Assembly: GCA_017551625.1 (NCBI GenBank)
Contig: JAFZLF010000055.1
Span: forward strand, 22,854-86,853
Reading direction: 5' to 3'
DNA length: 64,000 bases
DNA from: Clostridiales bacterium
GTDB lineage: Bacteria > Bacillota > Clostridia > Saccharofermentanales > Saccharofermentanaceae
Part shown: positions 1 through 7,584 of the stretch, piece by piece
How positions within the stretch are numbered: the first letter of the stretch is position 1
Layout: each line of letters begins with the position of its first letter
Notes under the pieces: generated by a model
Told to the model about the DNA's origin: nothing
Databases searched by the model: none
The model's input: only the letters and a program-made list of their open reading frames with translations
Translations under genes and position numbers: made by a program

Positions 1-1335
1 CGCAATGTCGTTATGGTAGATTTCCAAACTCCGCAAGTGGATGTTCTTCGACACATCAAGAGAGGTCAGCTCGTTGTCGGAACAAATAATATAGGCTAGA
101 AGCGGGCATGTACTTGTGTCGAGAGAAGTGAGCTTGTTGCCCGAACAACCAAGTACCCGTAACTTGGGATTGCCGGAGATATCTATTTCGGTCAGGAAAC
201 TGGCACTGCAGGTCAGATCCTCGAGCTCCGGACAGTTACTGATATTTATAGAAGTAAGTCCGTTTTCGTAACAATAGAGATAATTCAATTTCGGGTTTGA
301 AGAAAAATCCAGTTCGGTAAGCGCGGGATTCGAAGTGAAAGTGCCACTCTCGAGTTCCGGATTATTCGAAAGATCGATCGATCGAAGTTGTGTCCCATAA
401 AGTGAGAAATACTCGAGCTTCGGATTCCGGCTCAGATCCAGACCGGAAAGAAGGTTCACGTCGGCGTCTTCACCACCGCCGATTTCCAGAATTTTAAGCT
501 CGGGGTTTTGACTTAGATCGATTCTTCCGGTCGTGGCCGTCACGCGCAGTTCTTTCAGCTTCGGATTATGACTTAGGTCTAATTCCGAAAAATCGTCCAC
601 GATACACCACAGGGACTCTAATTCCGGTAAAGCGCTGATATTCAGAAGTTTTGCGTCAATGTGTCCAAGCGACAGACTCTTCAGTTTTTTGCAGTCGCTG
701 ATGCCGGTCAGGATCTGTATGTCGGTAAATCCGCTGAAGTCGAGTTTTTCCAGGCTTGTGCATCCGCTGATATTCAGATTGCTGATAGGATTTCCCTGAC
801 CCGAAACGTTTTCCAAGTTCGCGCATCCGCTCAGATCCATCTCAGAGATGTTATTACAATAACAGTCAATAAATTCCAGAGCCGGGTTTTTACTTGCATC
901 AAGAGTGGTCACGTATCCTGCTTCGAAAGACAGATCAGTCATGTTTGGGAAGTGCTCGATCCCGACTAAAGATGCCAGTTCATAAGTACCGTTGATCTCG
1001 ATCGCATTCACGGCTTCGCGCTCTTCGCTGCTCAGGAAACCATCCGAATCGGTGTCTATGTTTTCGGTTACGTATTGGAGAAATACCGGATCCGGGAAAT
1101 ATGTACTGTCGACCGGGAGCGGATCAGGAATGGTCGTCTCTGTCGGAGGTTCCGTTGTCGCATCGGTTTCTGTCCCTGATGAGGTTTCGGTTGTGGCGGA
1201 CGGCTCCGTTTCTGAAAGACTTGCCTGCGACGGCTCCGTTTCTGAAACGGAAGTCGTGGTCTCTTTCTCTTTCGTGCAGGCGGAAGAAGAGAGGATCATA
1301 CATAAGATAAGAAAAACGGAAGTGGCTCTTTTCAT
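1..1335 (-). CDS. Leucine-rich-repeat surface lipoprotein (C-terminus outside window)
   Basis: The gene starts at the ATG at 1335-1333, behind a strong AGGAGG site, and stays open to the window edge, giving 445 codons without a stop. The first 20 or so residues form a lipoprotein signal ending in the lipobox SSAC, so the mature protein should be anchored by a lipid-modified cysteine outside the membrane. A Thr/Ser/Glu-rich spacer follows to about residue 75. Next is an EF-hand-like loop (DTDSDGFLSSEE), and then repeated units of the form LDLSxNPxLxxL, typical of BspA-like bacterial leucine-rich repeats. Such proteins usually bind other surfaces or ligands. The specific partner cannot be read from the sequence. 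The gene is monocistronic as far as visible and faces away from the ABC exporter genes. The lipoprotein and LRR assignments are secure; the function is unknown. Confidence 0.88.
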   Translation of the reverse strand, partial: MKRATSVFLILCMILSSSACTKEKETTTSVSETEPSQASLSETEPSATTETSSGTETDATTEPPTETTIPDPLPVDSTYFPDPVFLQYVTENIDTDSDGFLSSEEREAVNAIEINGTYELASLVGIEHFPNMTDLSFEAGYVTTLDASKNPALEFIDCYCNNISEMDLSGCANLENVSGQGNPISNLNISGCTSLEKLDFSGFTDIQILTGISDCKKLKSLSLGHIDAKLLNISALPELESLWCIVDDFSELDLSHNPKLKELRVTATTGRIDLSQNPELKILEIGGGEDADVNLLSGLDLSRNPKLEYFSLYGTQLRSIDLSNNPELESGTFTSNPALTELDFSSNPKLNYLYCYENGLTSINISNCPELEDLTCSASFLTEIDISGNPKLRVLGCSGNKLTSLDTSTCPLLAYIICSDNELTSLDVSKNIHLRSLEIYHNDIA

Positions 1336-1373
1336 AGTGGCCTCCTGTAGTCCATATTCTCACCCCGATAATG

Positions 1374-1402
1374 ATTATACCCTTTGCGCGCCGGACTTGG
1401 AA
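1374..1402 (-). promoter_or_regulatory. Promoter of the LRR lipoprotein gene
   Basis: On the minus strand TTCCAA (1402-1397) and TATAAT (1379-1374) are separated by 17 nt, about 40 nt upstream of the start codon. The -10 is perfect and the -35 matches three of six positions. A GCGCGAT/ATCGCGC dyad at 1422-1445 lies just upstream and could be an operator or a hairpin. Confidence 0.55.
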
Positions 1403-1445
1403 TACCTGTATTTTTCAGAACGCGCGATTTTATCATGCATCGCGC

Positions 1446-1840
1446 AAAAAGAAAAGGGCAGATTTTCATGTTTAGGCATTTTCTCACGGCAGATTTTCCG
1501 TGGGAGCGGAGCTTTCTCGGAATATCTCCGGGTTTTCAGATCCGGAGATGACGACTACACTGGAAACGTATTAGGGAGTAGCTTACATGCTTCGGGACCC
1601 TTCAGGAGCCGCATCAGGACCGGATCCGCATCGGAAGCATGTGACATATTTCGTCATCACGGGAAAATCCCCGGGATATGTCGGGAGAAGCGAGACTTTT
1701 ACTGCACAAGAAGATGCAGCAAAAAGCTCGTTTTTTGTTGCCCGATGTAAAGGAGGTGGCGAGATGGCCCTTGGCAGAGTTTTCCAAAAACGGAATCATG
1801 AAAAGCCTAAAGATTGTATCCCCTGTCCAAAGAATCGATG
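1446..1840. other. Intergenic stretch without a recognisable gene
   Basis: This stretch lies between the divergent lipoprotein and ABC exporter genes. Several short frames are open but none resembles a known family. The only one with a good ribosome site is the 29-codon frame at 1764, listed separately. No tRNA, riboswitch or terminator was recognised. Confidence 0.5.
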
Positions 1841-1853
1841 TTGCAATGTATGA
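1764..1853 (+). CDS. Possible small Cys-rich leader peptide (29 aa)
   Basis: An ATG at 1764 follows a near-perfect ribosome site (AAAGGAGG, 7 nt spacing) and opens a 29-residue frame. Its end is cysteine-rich (CIPCPKNRCC). The frame stops at 1853, inside the promoter of the downstream ABC exporter. The only support is the ribosome site; there is no recognised homologue and no obvious promoter. It could be a small regulatory peptide or chance. Confidence 0.25.
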   Translation: MALGRVFQKRNHEKPKDCIPCPKNRCCNV

Positions 1854-1892
1854 ACACATGAATTATAATACATATGAACGGTTGTTCATATG
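1841..1892 (+). promoter_or_regulatory. Promoter and palindromic operator of the ABC exporter operon
   Basis: TTGCAA (1841-1846) and TATAAT (1864-1869) are spaced by 17 nt, a strong sigma-A promoter. Immediately after the -10 is a perfect dyad, CATATGAAC (1871-1879), GGTT, GTTCATATG (1884-1892), covering the expected transcription start. An extra half site, TATGAAC (1849-1855), lies between the -35 and -10. This layout is that of a repressor operator, probably of the TetR or MarR type. No intact regulator gene adjoins it in the window. Confidence 0.75.
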
Positions 1893-1937
1893 ATAAACCG
1901 TTTACCAATATGATAATGACAGCGTGAGGTAATAGTT

Positions 1938-2648
1938 ATGTCTTTAGAAGAATTCCTGGTAGTAAGTAACGTACACAAAGCATTTGGCACAGGCGACAGC
2001 CGGCAGGAGGTCCTTCGGGGGATGGACTTCACTGTGGCAAAAGGTGAGTTCTGCGTCCTGCTCGGCCCGTCGGGCTCAGGTAAGTCGACGCTCCTTAACA
2101 TCATCGGCGGCATCGACAGCGCCGATGACGGATTTATCTCGATCGCCGGCGACAAGCTCCGCGACATGGATGAGCGGGCACTGACCCGCTACAGAAGAAA
2201 GCACCTGGGATACGTCTTCCAGCTTTATAACCTGATCCCGAATCTGAACGTCAAGGAGAACATCGAGGTCGGCGCGTATCTCTCGGATGCCCCGCTCGAC
2301 ATCGACGAGCTTCTCAATACCCTGGGTCTGTGGGATCACCGCTACAAGCTCCCGAACCAGCTCTCCGGCGGCCAGCAGCAGAGGACCTCGATCGGACGCG
2401 CGATCGTCAAGAATCCGGACATCCTCCTCTGCGACGAGCCGACCGGCGCACTCGATTATCAGACCTCGAAGGAGATCTTAAAGCTCATCGAGGACGTGAA
2501 CAAAAAGTACGGAAACACGATCATCATGGTCACCCACAACGAAGAAATCAGCAAGATGGCAGACCACACCATCAAGCTCCGTGACGGTAAAGTGAGAAAG
2601 AATATCATCAACGACAACAGGGTCTCCGCAGAAGACCTCGAATGGTAA
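1938..2648 (+). CDS. ABC transporter ATP-binding protein (MacB/LolD-like)
   Basis: This 236-residue cytoplasmic ATPase energises the FtsX-type permease encoded next. Visible motifs are Walker [10 protein letters not shown] at 43-51, the Q-loop glutamine near 95, the signature LSGGQQQR at 142-149, and Walker [10 protein letters not shown] at 162-170. Length and motifs are standard for the MacB/LolD/BceA group, whose members move lipoproteins or expel or sense peptides and macrolides. The gene follows the operator-bearing promoter at 1841-1892 and is 15 nt from the permease gene, so the pair forms one operon that is probably repressed until an inducer appears. The substrate is unknown. Confidence 0.93.
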   Translation: MSLEEFLVVSNVHKAFGTGDSRQEVLRGMDFTVAKGEFCVLLGPSGSGKSTLLNIIGGIDSADDGFISIAGDKLRDMDERALTRYRRKHLGYVFQLYNLIPNLNVKENIEVGAYLSDAPLDIDELLNTLGLWDHRYKLPNQLSGGQQQRTSIGRAIVKNPDILLCDEPTGALDYQTSKEILKLIEDVNKKYGNTIIMVTHNEEISKMADHTIKLRDGKVRKNIINDNRVSAEDLEW

Positions 2649-2663
2649 GCGGAGGGAGAAATC

Positions 2664-5159
2664 ATGGCAACGAATATCAAGAAAACAACAGGAGCGGAAT
2701 TTGCCAGGGGCGCCGTTACTTCGCAGAAGAAAGTCGGAAACCCGATGCGCAAGCGCCTGCTCCGCGAGATTAAGAAAGACTGGAAGAAGTATATCGTCCT
2801 CGTTCTCCTGATGGTATTTATGATCGCGCTCACGTCCGGTGTTGACGTCGCAAATGACAGCATGATGGCCGCGATCGATGAATCCTATGAGAAGTACACG
2901 ATCGAAAACGGACACTTCGAGCTCCGGAATAAAGCTTCAGAGGCTCTGCTCAATGAGATCGAATCCGAAGGCATCACCGTGTACGAACAGTTCTATAAGG
3001 ACTTAAGTGAAAGTAAGACCTCGCCGAACGATACTAAAGCGGCATCTTCCGATGAGAGCGAAGTTACCGTCCGCATCTTCAAGGTCAGGACTGACGTCAA
3101 CCGCGCGTGCATCATGAAGGGCGAACTTCCTGCGGCCGCAAACGAGATCGCGATAGACAATAACCACGCATACATCAAAGGCATCAAGGTCGGCGACACA
3201 CTGTACATCGGGGAGAGTGCTTTTACCGTATCCGGACTGATCTCGTCTTCCGACTACACCACGCTTTTCAAAAACAACTCCGACTTCATGTTCAACGCGG
3301 TCGACTTCGACATCGCGGTCATGACACCGGAAGGCTGGGAGGCACTTCCGTCCTCGACATTCTATCAGTATGCGTTCATGTACAATGAAGCGCCGGCAAA
3401 TACTTCCGAACAGAAGGAAAAGGCATCTGTCCTGATGGAAAAACTCGCGGTGCTCTCGGCGACGGGTGGTTTTACCGATGAAAAAGCACTCGCCGAGGAA
3501 CTTCAGGTGAAGATCCAGAGCCAGGATCCGGAGGCACTGCAGCTTCTTTCTGAAAAGAAAGGCGACATCAACGAACTTACAGATTTCGTGCCGGAATACG
3601 CGAATCAGGCGATCCATTTCGCGCCCGAGGATATGGGTTCCGACAAAGCACTCACATCGGTACTGGTCTACGTCTTCATCGTGGTACTGGCTTTCGTCTT
3701 CGCGATCACGGCCAGAAACACCATCGTAAATGAATCGGCAGTCATCGGAACTCTCCGCGCGACCGGCTATACCAGAGGCGAGATCGTCCGTCACTACATG
3801 CTCGTTCCGATCATCGTGACACTTCTGGCATCGGTCGTCGGTAACATCCTCGGCTACACGCTCTTCAAGGACGCGTGCGTCGCGCTGTACTACAATTCCT
3901 ACAGCTTCGTGACCTATGAGACACGCTGGAATATGAATGCTTTCCTCGTAACGACACTTCTGCCGATGATCCTGATGATCTTCATCAACTTCATCGTCAT
4001 ATGCAGAAAACTGCGTCTGTCGCCGCTTCGCTTCCTGCGCCGCGACCTGAACACATCGAAGAGAAAGAAAACTATGAGACTTCCGTCCTGGAGTTTTCTT
4101 AAGAGATTCCGTCTGCGTATCCTCTTCGACAATATCGGTGGTTACTTCGTACTGTTTGTCGGTATCGCGTTCGTCATGCTGCTTCTTGCTTTCTCGATCG
4201 GACTGCCGGAGACGCTCGATCACTACAAGTCCAATCTGGATGAGAACCTGATCTCGAACTATCAGTACATCCTGAAGGGATCTAAGGACGAAGAAGGTAA
4301 CGTCATCACGACTTCGGAAGAAACAGCGGAACGGTATTCCGTGGGCACTCTCGAGACCGTCGATGGTGCGCACAAGGGCGAGGAGATCAGTGTTTACGGC
4401 TACGAAAACGGAAGCCGGTACATTAAAGTCGACGAGGAGCTTTCCGGAAATGAGATCTGGATCTCATCTCCGTATCAGAAGAAGTTCATGCTGAAGAAAG
4501 GCGACACAATTACGCTGAAGGAGAAGTATGAGGACAAGTCGTATGACTTCGTGATCAAGGGCGTTTACGACTACGACGGAGCGCTCTGCATATTCCTCCC
4601 GCAGGAGAACTTCAACAAGACCTTCGGGCTTTCGGAGGATTCGTTCACCGGATACCTTTCGCAGAACGCGATCTCGGATATCTACTATGAGAACATTTAC
4701 GCCGTCGTGACTCTCGAAGAGGTCATGAGCATCGCGACACAGCTCGATCATTCGATGGGCGACATGATGGATATGGTCTCCTGGGTATGCATGGTCATGG
4801 CGATCCTAATGATGTATCTGCTGACGAAGATCATCATCGAAAAGAACGCGACCTCGATCTCGATGGTCAAAGTTCTGGGCTACGAAAACGGCGAGATCAA
4901 CAGCCTCTACATCCTTCTGACTTCGCTCGTGGTCATCGTGAGTGCGATTCTGACCGCTGCACTGGCGATCCTCGGCCTGGCGGGCGTCTTCCGCCTCTAT
5001 ATGAACTCGCTGAACGGCTGGTTCGATATCTACATCAGCCCGATGGGTATCGCGAAGATGATCCTGATCCTTGTCGTTTCCTACGCAGTCGTTGCAGTCT
5101 TCGACATGGTCCGCATCAAGAAGATCCCGCTGGCCGACGCACTGAAGAATGTCGAGTAA
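2664..5159 (+). CDS. FtsX-family ABC transporter permease
   Basis: This 831-residue membrane protein is the partner of the preceding ATPase. A basic N-terminus leads into a first membrane helix at about residues 42-60. A large extracytoplasmic domain follows, then three helices near 330-450 ending in a Lys/Arg-rich loop. A second long extracytoplasmic domain is then followed by a final set of helices in the last 150 residues. This two-times-FtsX layout (about 800 residues) is typical of exporters that act on peptides or lipoproteins at the membrane face. The start at 2664 follows GGAGGGAGAA. A terminator-like hairpin lies about 80 nt downstream. The substrate cannot be deduced. Confidence 0.9.
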   Translation: MATNIKKTTGAEFARGAVTSQKKVGNPMRKRLLREIKKDWKKYIVLVLLMVFMIALTSGVDVANDSMMAAIDESYEKYTIENGHFELRNKASEALLNEIESEGITVYEQFYKDLSESKTSPNDTKAASSDESEVTVRIFKVRTDVNRACIMKGELPAAANEIAIDNNHAYIKGIKVGDTLYIGESAFTVSGLISSSDYTTLFKNNSDFMFNAVDFDIAVMTPEGWEALPSSTFYQYAFMYNEAPANTSEQKEKASVLMEKLAVLSATGGFTDEKALAEELQVKIQSQDPEALQLLSEKKGDINELTDFVPEYANQAIHFAPEDMGSDKALTSVLVYVFIVVLAFVFAITARNTIVNESAVIGTLRATGYTRGEIVRHYMLVPIIVTLLASVVGNILGYTLFKDACVALYYNSYSFVTYETRWNMNAFLVTTLLPMILMIFINFIVICRKLRLSPLRFLRRDLNTSKRKKTMRLPSWSFLKRFRLRILFDNIGGYFVLFVGIAFVMLLLAFSIGLPETLDHYKSNLDENLISNYQYILKGSKDEEGNVITTSEETAERYSVGTLETVDGAHKGEEISVYGYENGSRYIKVDEELSGNEIWISSPYQKKFMLKKGDTITLKEKYEDKSYDFVIKGVYDYDGALCIFLPQENFNKTFGLSEDSFTGYLSQNAISDIYYENIYAVVTLEEVMSIATQLDHSMGDMMDMVSWVCMVMAILMMYLLTKIIIEKNATSISMVKVLGYENGEINSLYILLTSLVVIVSAILTAALAILGLAGVFRLYMNSLNGWFDIYISPMGIAKMILILVVSYAVVAVFDMVRIKKIPLADALKNVE

Positions 5160-5239
5160 CGACGTCACACTACGTTGCGCCGGAAGGTGCAAAACCGTGA
5201 TTGTCTATTTCTCATAATACACCCTCCACTTTTTGATAT

Positions 5240-5289
5240 ACGCCGTTCCGCAGTCTTTAAGACTCCGGAGCGGCGTGTTCTTCTTTCTT
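5240..5289 (+). terminator. Rho-independent terminator after the ABC exporter operon
   Basis: A 16-bp imperfect stem (arms 5240-5255 and 5261-5276, loop TTTAA) is followed by the T-rich tract ending near 5289. It ends the exporter operon before recJ. Confidence 0.7.
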
Positions 5290-5326
5290 GGGGGGAGCGT
5301 TGTTCTTGCTTAGGGGCGTGTTCTTC

Positions 5327-5357
5327 TTGATAAGGAAAAGATATCTTATGCTACAAT
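5327..5357 (+). promoter_or_regulatory. Candidate promoter for recJ-rel
   Basis: TTGATA (5327-5332) and TACAAT (5352-5357) lie 30 nt upstream of the recJ start. The spacing is 19 nt, longer than ideal, so the call is tentative. Confidence 0.4.
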
Positions 5358-5388
5358 ATATCTAGTAAAGATTTGTGAGGCGTGATCA

Positions 5389-7581
5389 GTGATACTTCTT
5401 GAGAAAAAATGGCGTTTGCCGGATGAGAAAAAAATAGCGGAAAGCGAGGGCGCGCAGTCGCTCCTTGACGGTATTCTGAAGGCGCGCGGCATTGATAGCG
5501 AATCGGAAAAAGCGACATTCCTCAAGAGCCTCCCGGAGGACTTTTACGACCCGTTCCTCATGAACGATATGGATGTGGCAGTGGACCGTCTTATTGCGGC
5601 GGTCTCCGGCGGAGAAAAGATCCTCATCTGCGGCGACTACGATGCTGACGGTGTGACGGCCACGGCGATATTGACGCTCTTTCTTAGAAGACTCGGCGCG
5701 AACGTCGATCACGTGATCCCGAGCCGCCTCGTGGAGGGGTACGGTGTATCCGGTGCGCTTACGGACAGGATCCGGGCCCGGAAACCGGATCTCGTCGTGA
5801 CGGTGGACTGCGGTGTCTCCAATGCCGCGGAAATCGGCGAACTCATGGACGAAGGTCCGGACGTCATCGTGACGGACCACCATGAAGTAAAGGAAGTGCT
5901 TCCGCCGGCGCTGGCTGTCATCGATTGTAAAAGACCGGACAACAGGTATCCTTTCGTGCACCTGTGCGGCGCGGCAGTGGCGCTCAAACTCGTTCAGGCA
6001 TGCTGCATCAGGCTTAACAGTGCCGATTCTCCGGCCGGATCACTTTCTGTTGCTCCGGATGACTGGAAAAACTATATCGACATCGCCGCCCTCGGCACGA
6101 TCGCCGATGTGGTCCCGATGATCGGGGAAAACCGCGCGCTCGTCCGGGAGGGAATCGGACTTCTGAATAACACCGGCAGAGTCGGACTAAGAGCGCTTTT
6201 TGACATCGTGCGCCCGTCGGCAAATGCGCCTGTACGGCTGAACTCGACGGATATTGCCTTCCAGATCGTCCCGAAGATCAACGCCTGCGGAAGAATGGGC
6301 GATGCGGTGAGGGCGCTCGACCTGATCCTCACGGAAGATGAAAAAGAGGCGATGAATCTCGCGCAGGAACTGGTGACGGAGAACTCGAGAAGACAGCTCC
6401 TCGAGCAGAAGATCCTCGAGGAAGCCGTCGAGAAGATCGAGTCGAACCACCAGCTGATCGAGGGCCTCCGGAATCCCTCGATGCCCATCGTGGTGGCCGG
6501 AGAGAACTGGCACGTCGGTATCCTCGGTATCGTGGCCAGCAGACTCGTCAGCAGATACCAGCGTACGGCGATCGTATTCACGAGGATCGACGATATGCTT
6601 AAGGGGAGCTGCCGCACAGCGGGAGACTATCCGATACTCGATTGCCTGAAGGCCTGCGGCGACTCGGTCGCCCAGTATGGCGGGCATAAGCGCGCCGCCG
6701 GCGTCAGCGTCGAGGTCGCAAGATACGGAGAATTCCTCGGAAGGATCGGCGAGTGGGCACAATCGAGAAATAGTGAAGCGGACATCGCCGAGATCGACGT
6801 TGACTGCACCGTGCGGCCGGAGAGGATCACGGTGACCGCAGTCGAGGAGCTCTCTGCGCTCGAGCCCTATGGAGAGGGGAACCGAGAACCGGTGTTTCAT
6901 CTTCAGGGACTCCGGATCACGCAGACACAGCTCGTAGGCGCGGAGAAGCAGCACCTCAAGCTGACGGTCGCATATAAGAAGAACGACAGCGGGAAAGAAA
7001 AAACGGAGACACTCGATGCCATCGCTTTCCGCGCGGCCGAGATGGCGGACATGTTCGTACCGGGAAGTATGGTCGACATGCTCGTCGCTCCCGGGATCAA
7101 CGTCTGGAACGGGAATAAGCAGGTGTCGCTCCGCGTGCAGGACATGCATTTCATGCCGATCGGCAGAACGATCTGGGACCAGCCGCAGCTTCTCGAGAAC
7201 CTCTACAGGAACAGGATCGGGATCGACAAGGTCGCCCTGATCGGTAAGTGCCGCGTGCAGGACCTCTGCCCGACGGGGCCGGAGATGGGGATCCTTTATC
7301 AGTTCCTGCGCGACAATTGCAGCGAAGCGACAAATATCGTGGATCTTTCGTACCTGGCGCGGCTCGTGACTGGACGCTATAAAAAACCGCTGCATGCTTT
7401 TAAGATCTCGCGCGCGATGGACATCTTCTGCGAGGCCGGCCTTGTGCAGATGCAGAGGATCAACGACGACCGCTGCTGCTTCTCCTTGATATCTGTAAAA
7501 GACAAGGTTAAACTGGAGGATACGGAGACTTATCAGATTCTTCGTCCACATATGGGGGATGTGCCCGGAGGGCAGGGATGA
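5389..7581 (+). CDS. recJ: Single-stranded-DNA-specific exonuclease RecJ
   Basis: RecJ degrades single-stranded DNA 5' to 3' during recombination, mismatch repair and fork restart. The 730-residue protein shows the DHH phosphoesterase motifs in order: GDYDADG at 82-88, VDCG at 139-142 and TDHHE at 162-166. NACGRMG follows near residue 300 and the DHHA1 motif GGHKRAAG near 425. An OB-like C-terminal part and an extra tail complete it. The start is GTG at 5389, preceded by GTGAGG. The length is somewhat above that of the E. coli protein, as is usual in Firmicutes. rel follows after 3 nt, a common Firmicute linkage, so the two are probably co-transcribed. Confidence 0.95.
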   Translation: MILLEKKWRLPDEKKIAESEGAQSLLDGILKARGIDSESEKATFLKSLPEDFYDPFLMNDMDVAVDRLIAAVSGGEKILICGDYDADGVTATAILTLFLRRLGANVDHVIPSRLVEGYGVSGALTDRIRARKPDLVVTVDCGVSNAAEIGELMDEGPDVIVTDHHEVKEVLPPALAVIDCKRPDNRYPFVHLCGAAVALKLVQACCIRLNSADSPAGSLSVAPDDWKNYIDIAALGTIADVVPMIGENRALVREGIGLLNNTGRVGLRALFDIVRPSANAPVRLNSTDIAFQIVPKINACGRMGDAVRALDLILTEDEKEAMNLAQELVTENSRRQLLEQKILEEAVEKIESNHQLIEGLRNPSMPIVVAGENWHVGILGIVASRLVSRYQRTAIVFTRIDDMLKGSCRTAGDYPILDCLKACGDSVAQYGGHKRAAGVSVEVARYGEFLGRIGEWAQSRNSEADIAEIDVDCTVRPERITVTAVEELSALEPYGEGNREPVFHLQGLRITQTQLVGAEKQHLKLTVAYKKNDSGKEKTETLDAIAFRAAEMADMFVPGSMVDMLVAPGINVWNGNKQVSLRVQDMHFMPIGRTIWDQPQLLENLYRNRIGIDKVALIGKCRVQDLCPTGPEMGILYQFLRDNCSEATNIVDLSYLARLVTGRYKKPLHAFKISRAMDIFCEAGLVQMQRINDDRCCFSLISVKDKVKLEDTETYQILRPHMGDVPGGQG

Positions 7582-7584
7582 ATA

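Noticed and set aside
992..1750. A 252-codon plus-strand frame at the window start
   Set aside because: It is opposite the LRR lipoprotein gene, which has a signal peptide, promoter and ribosome site.
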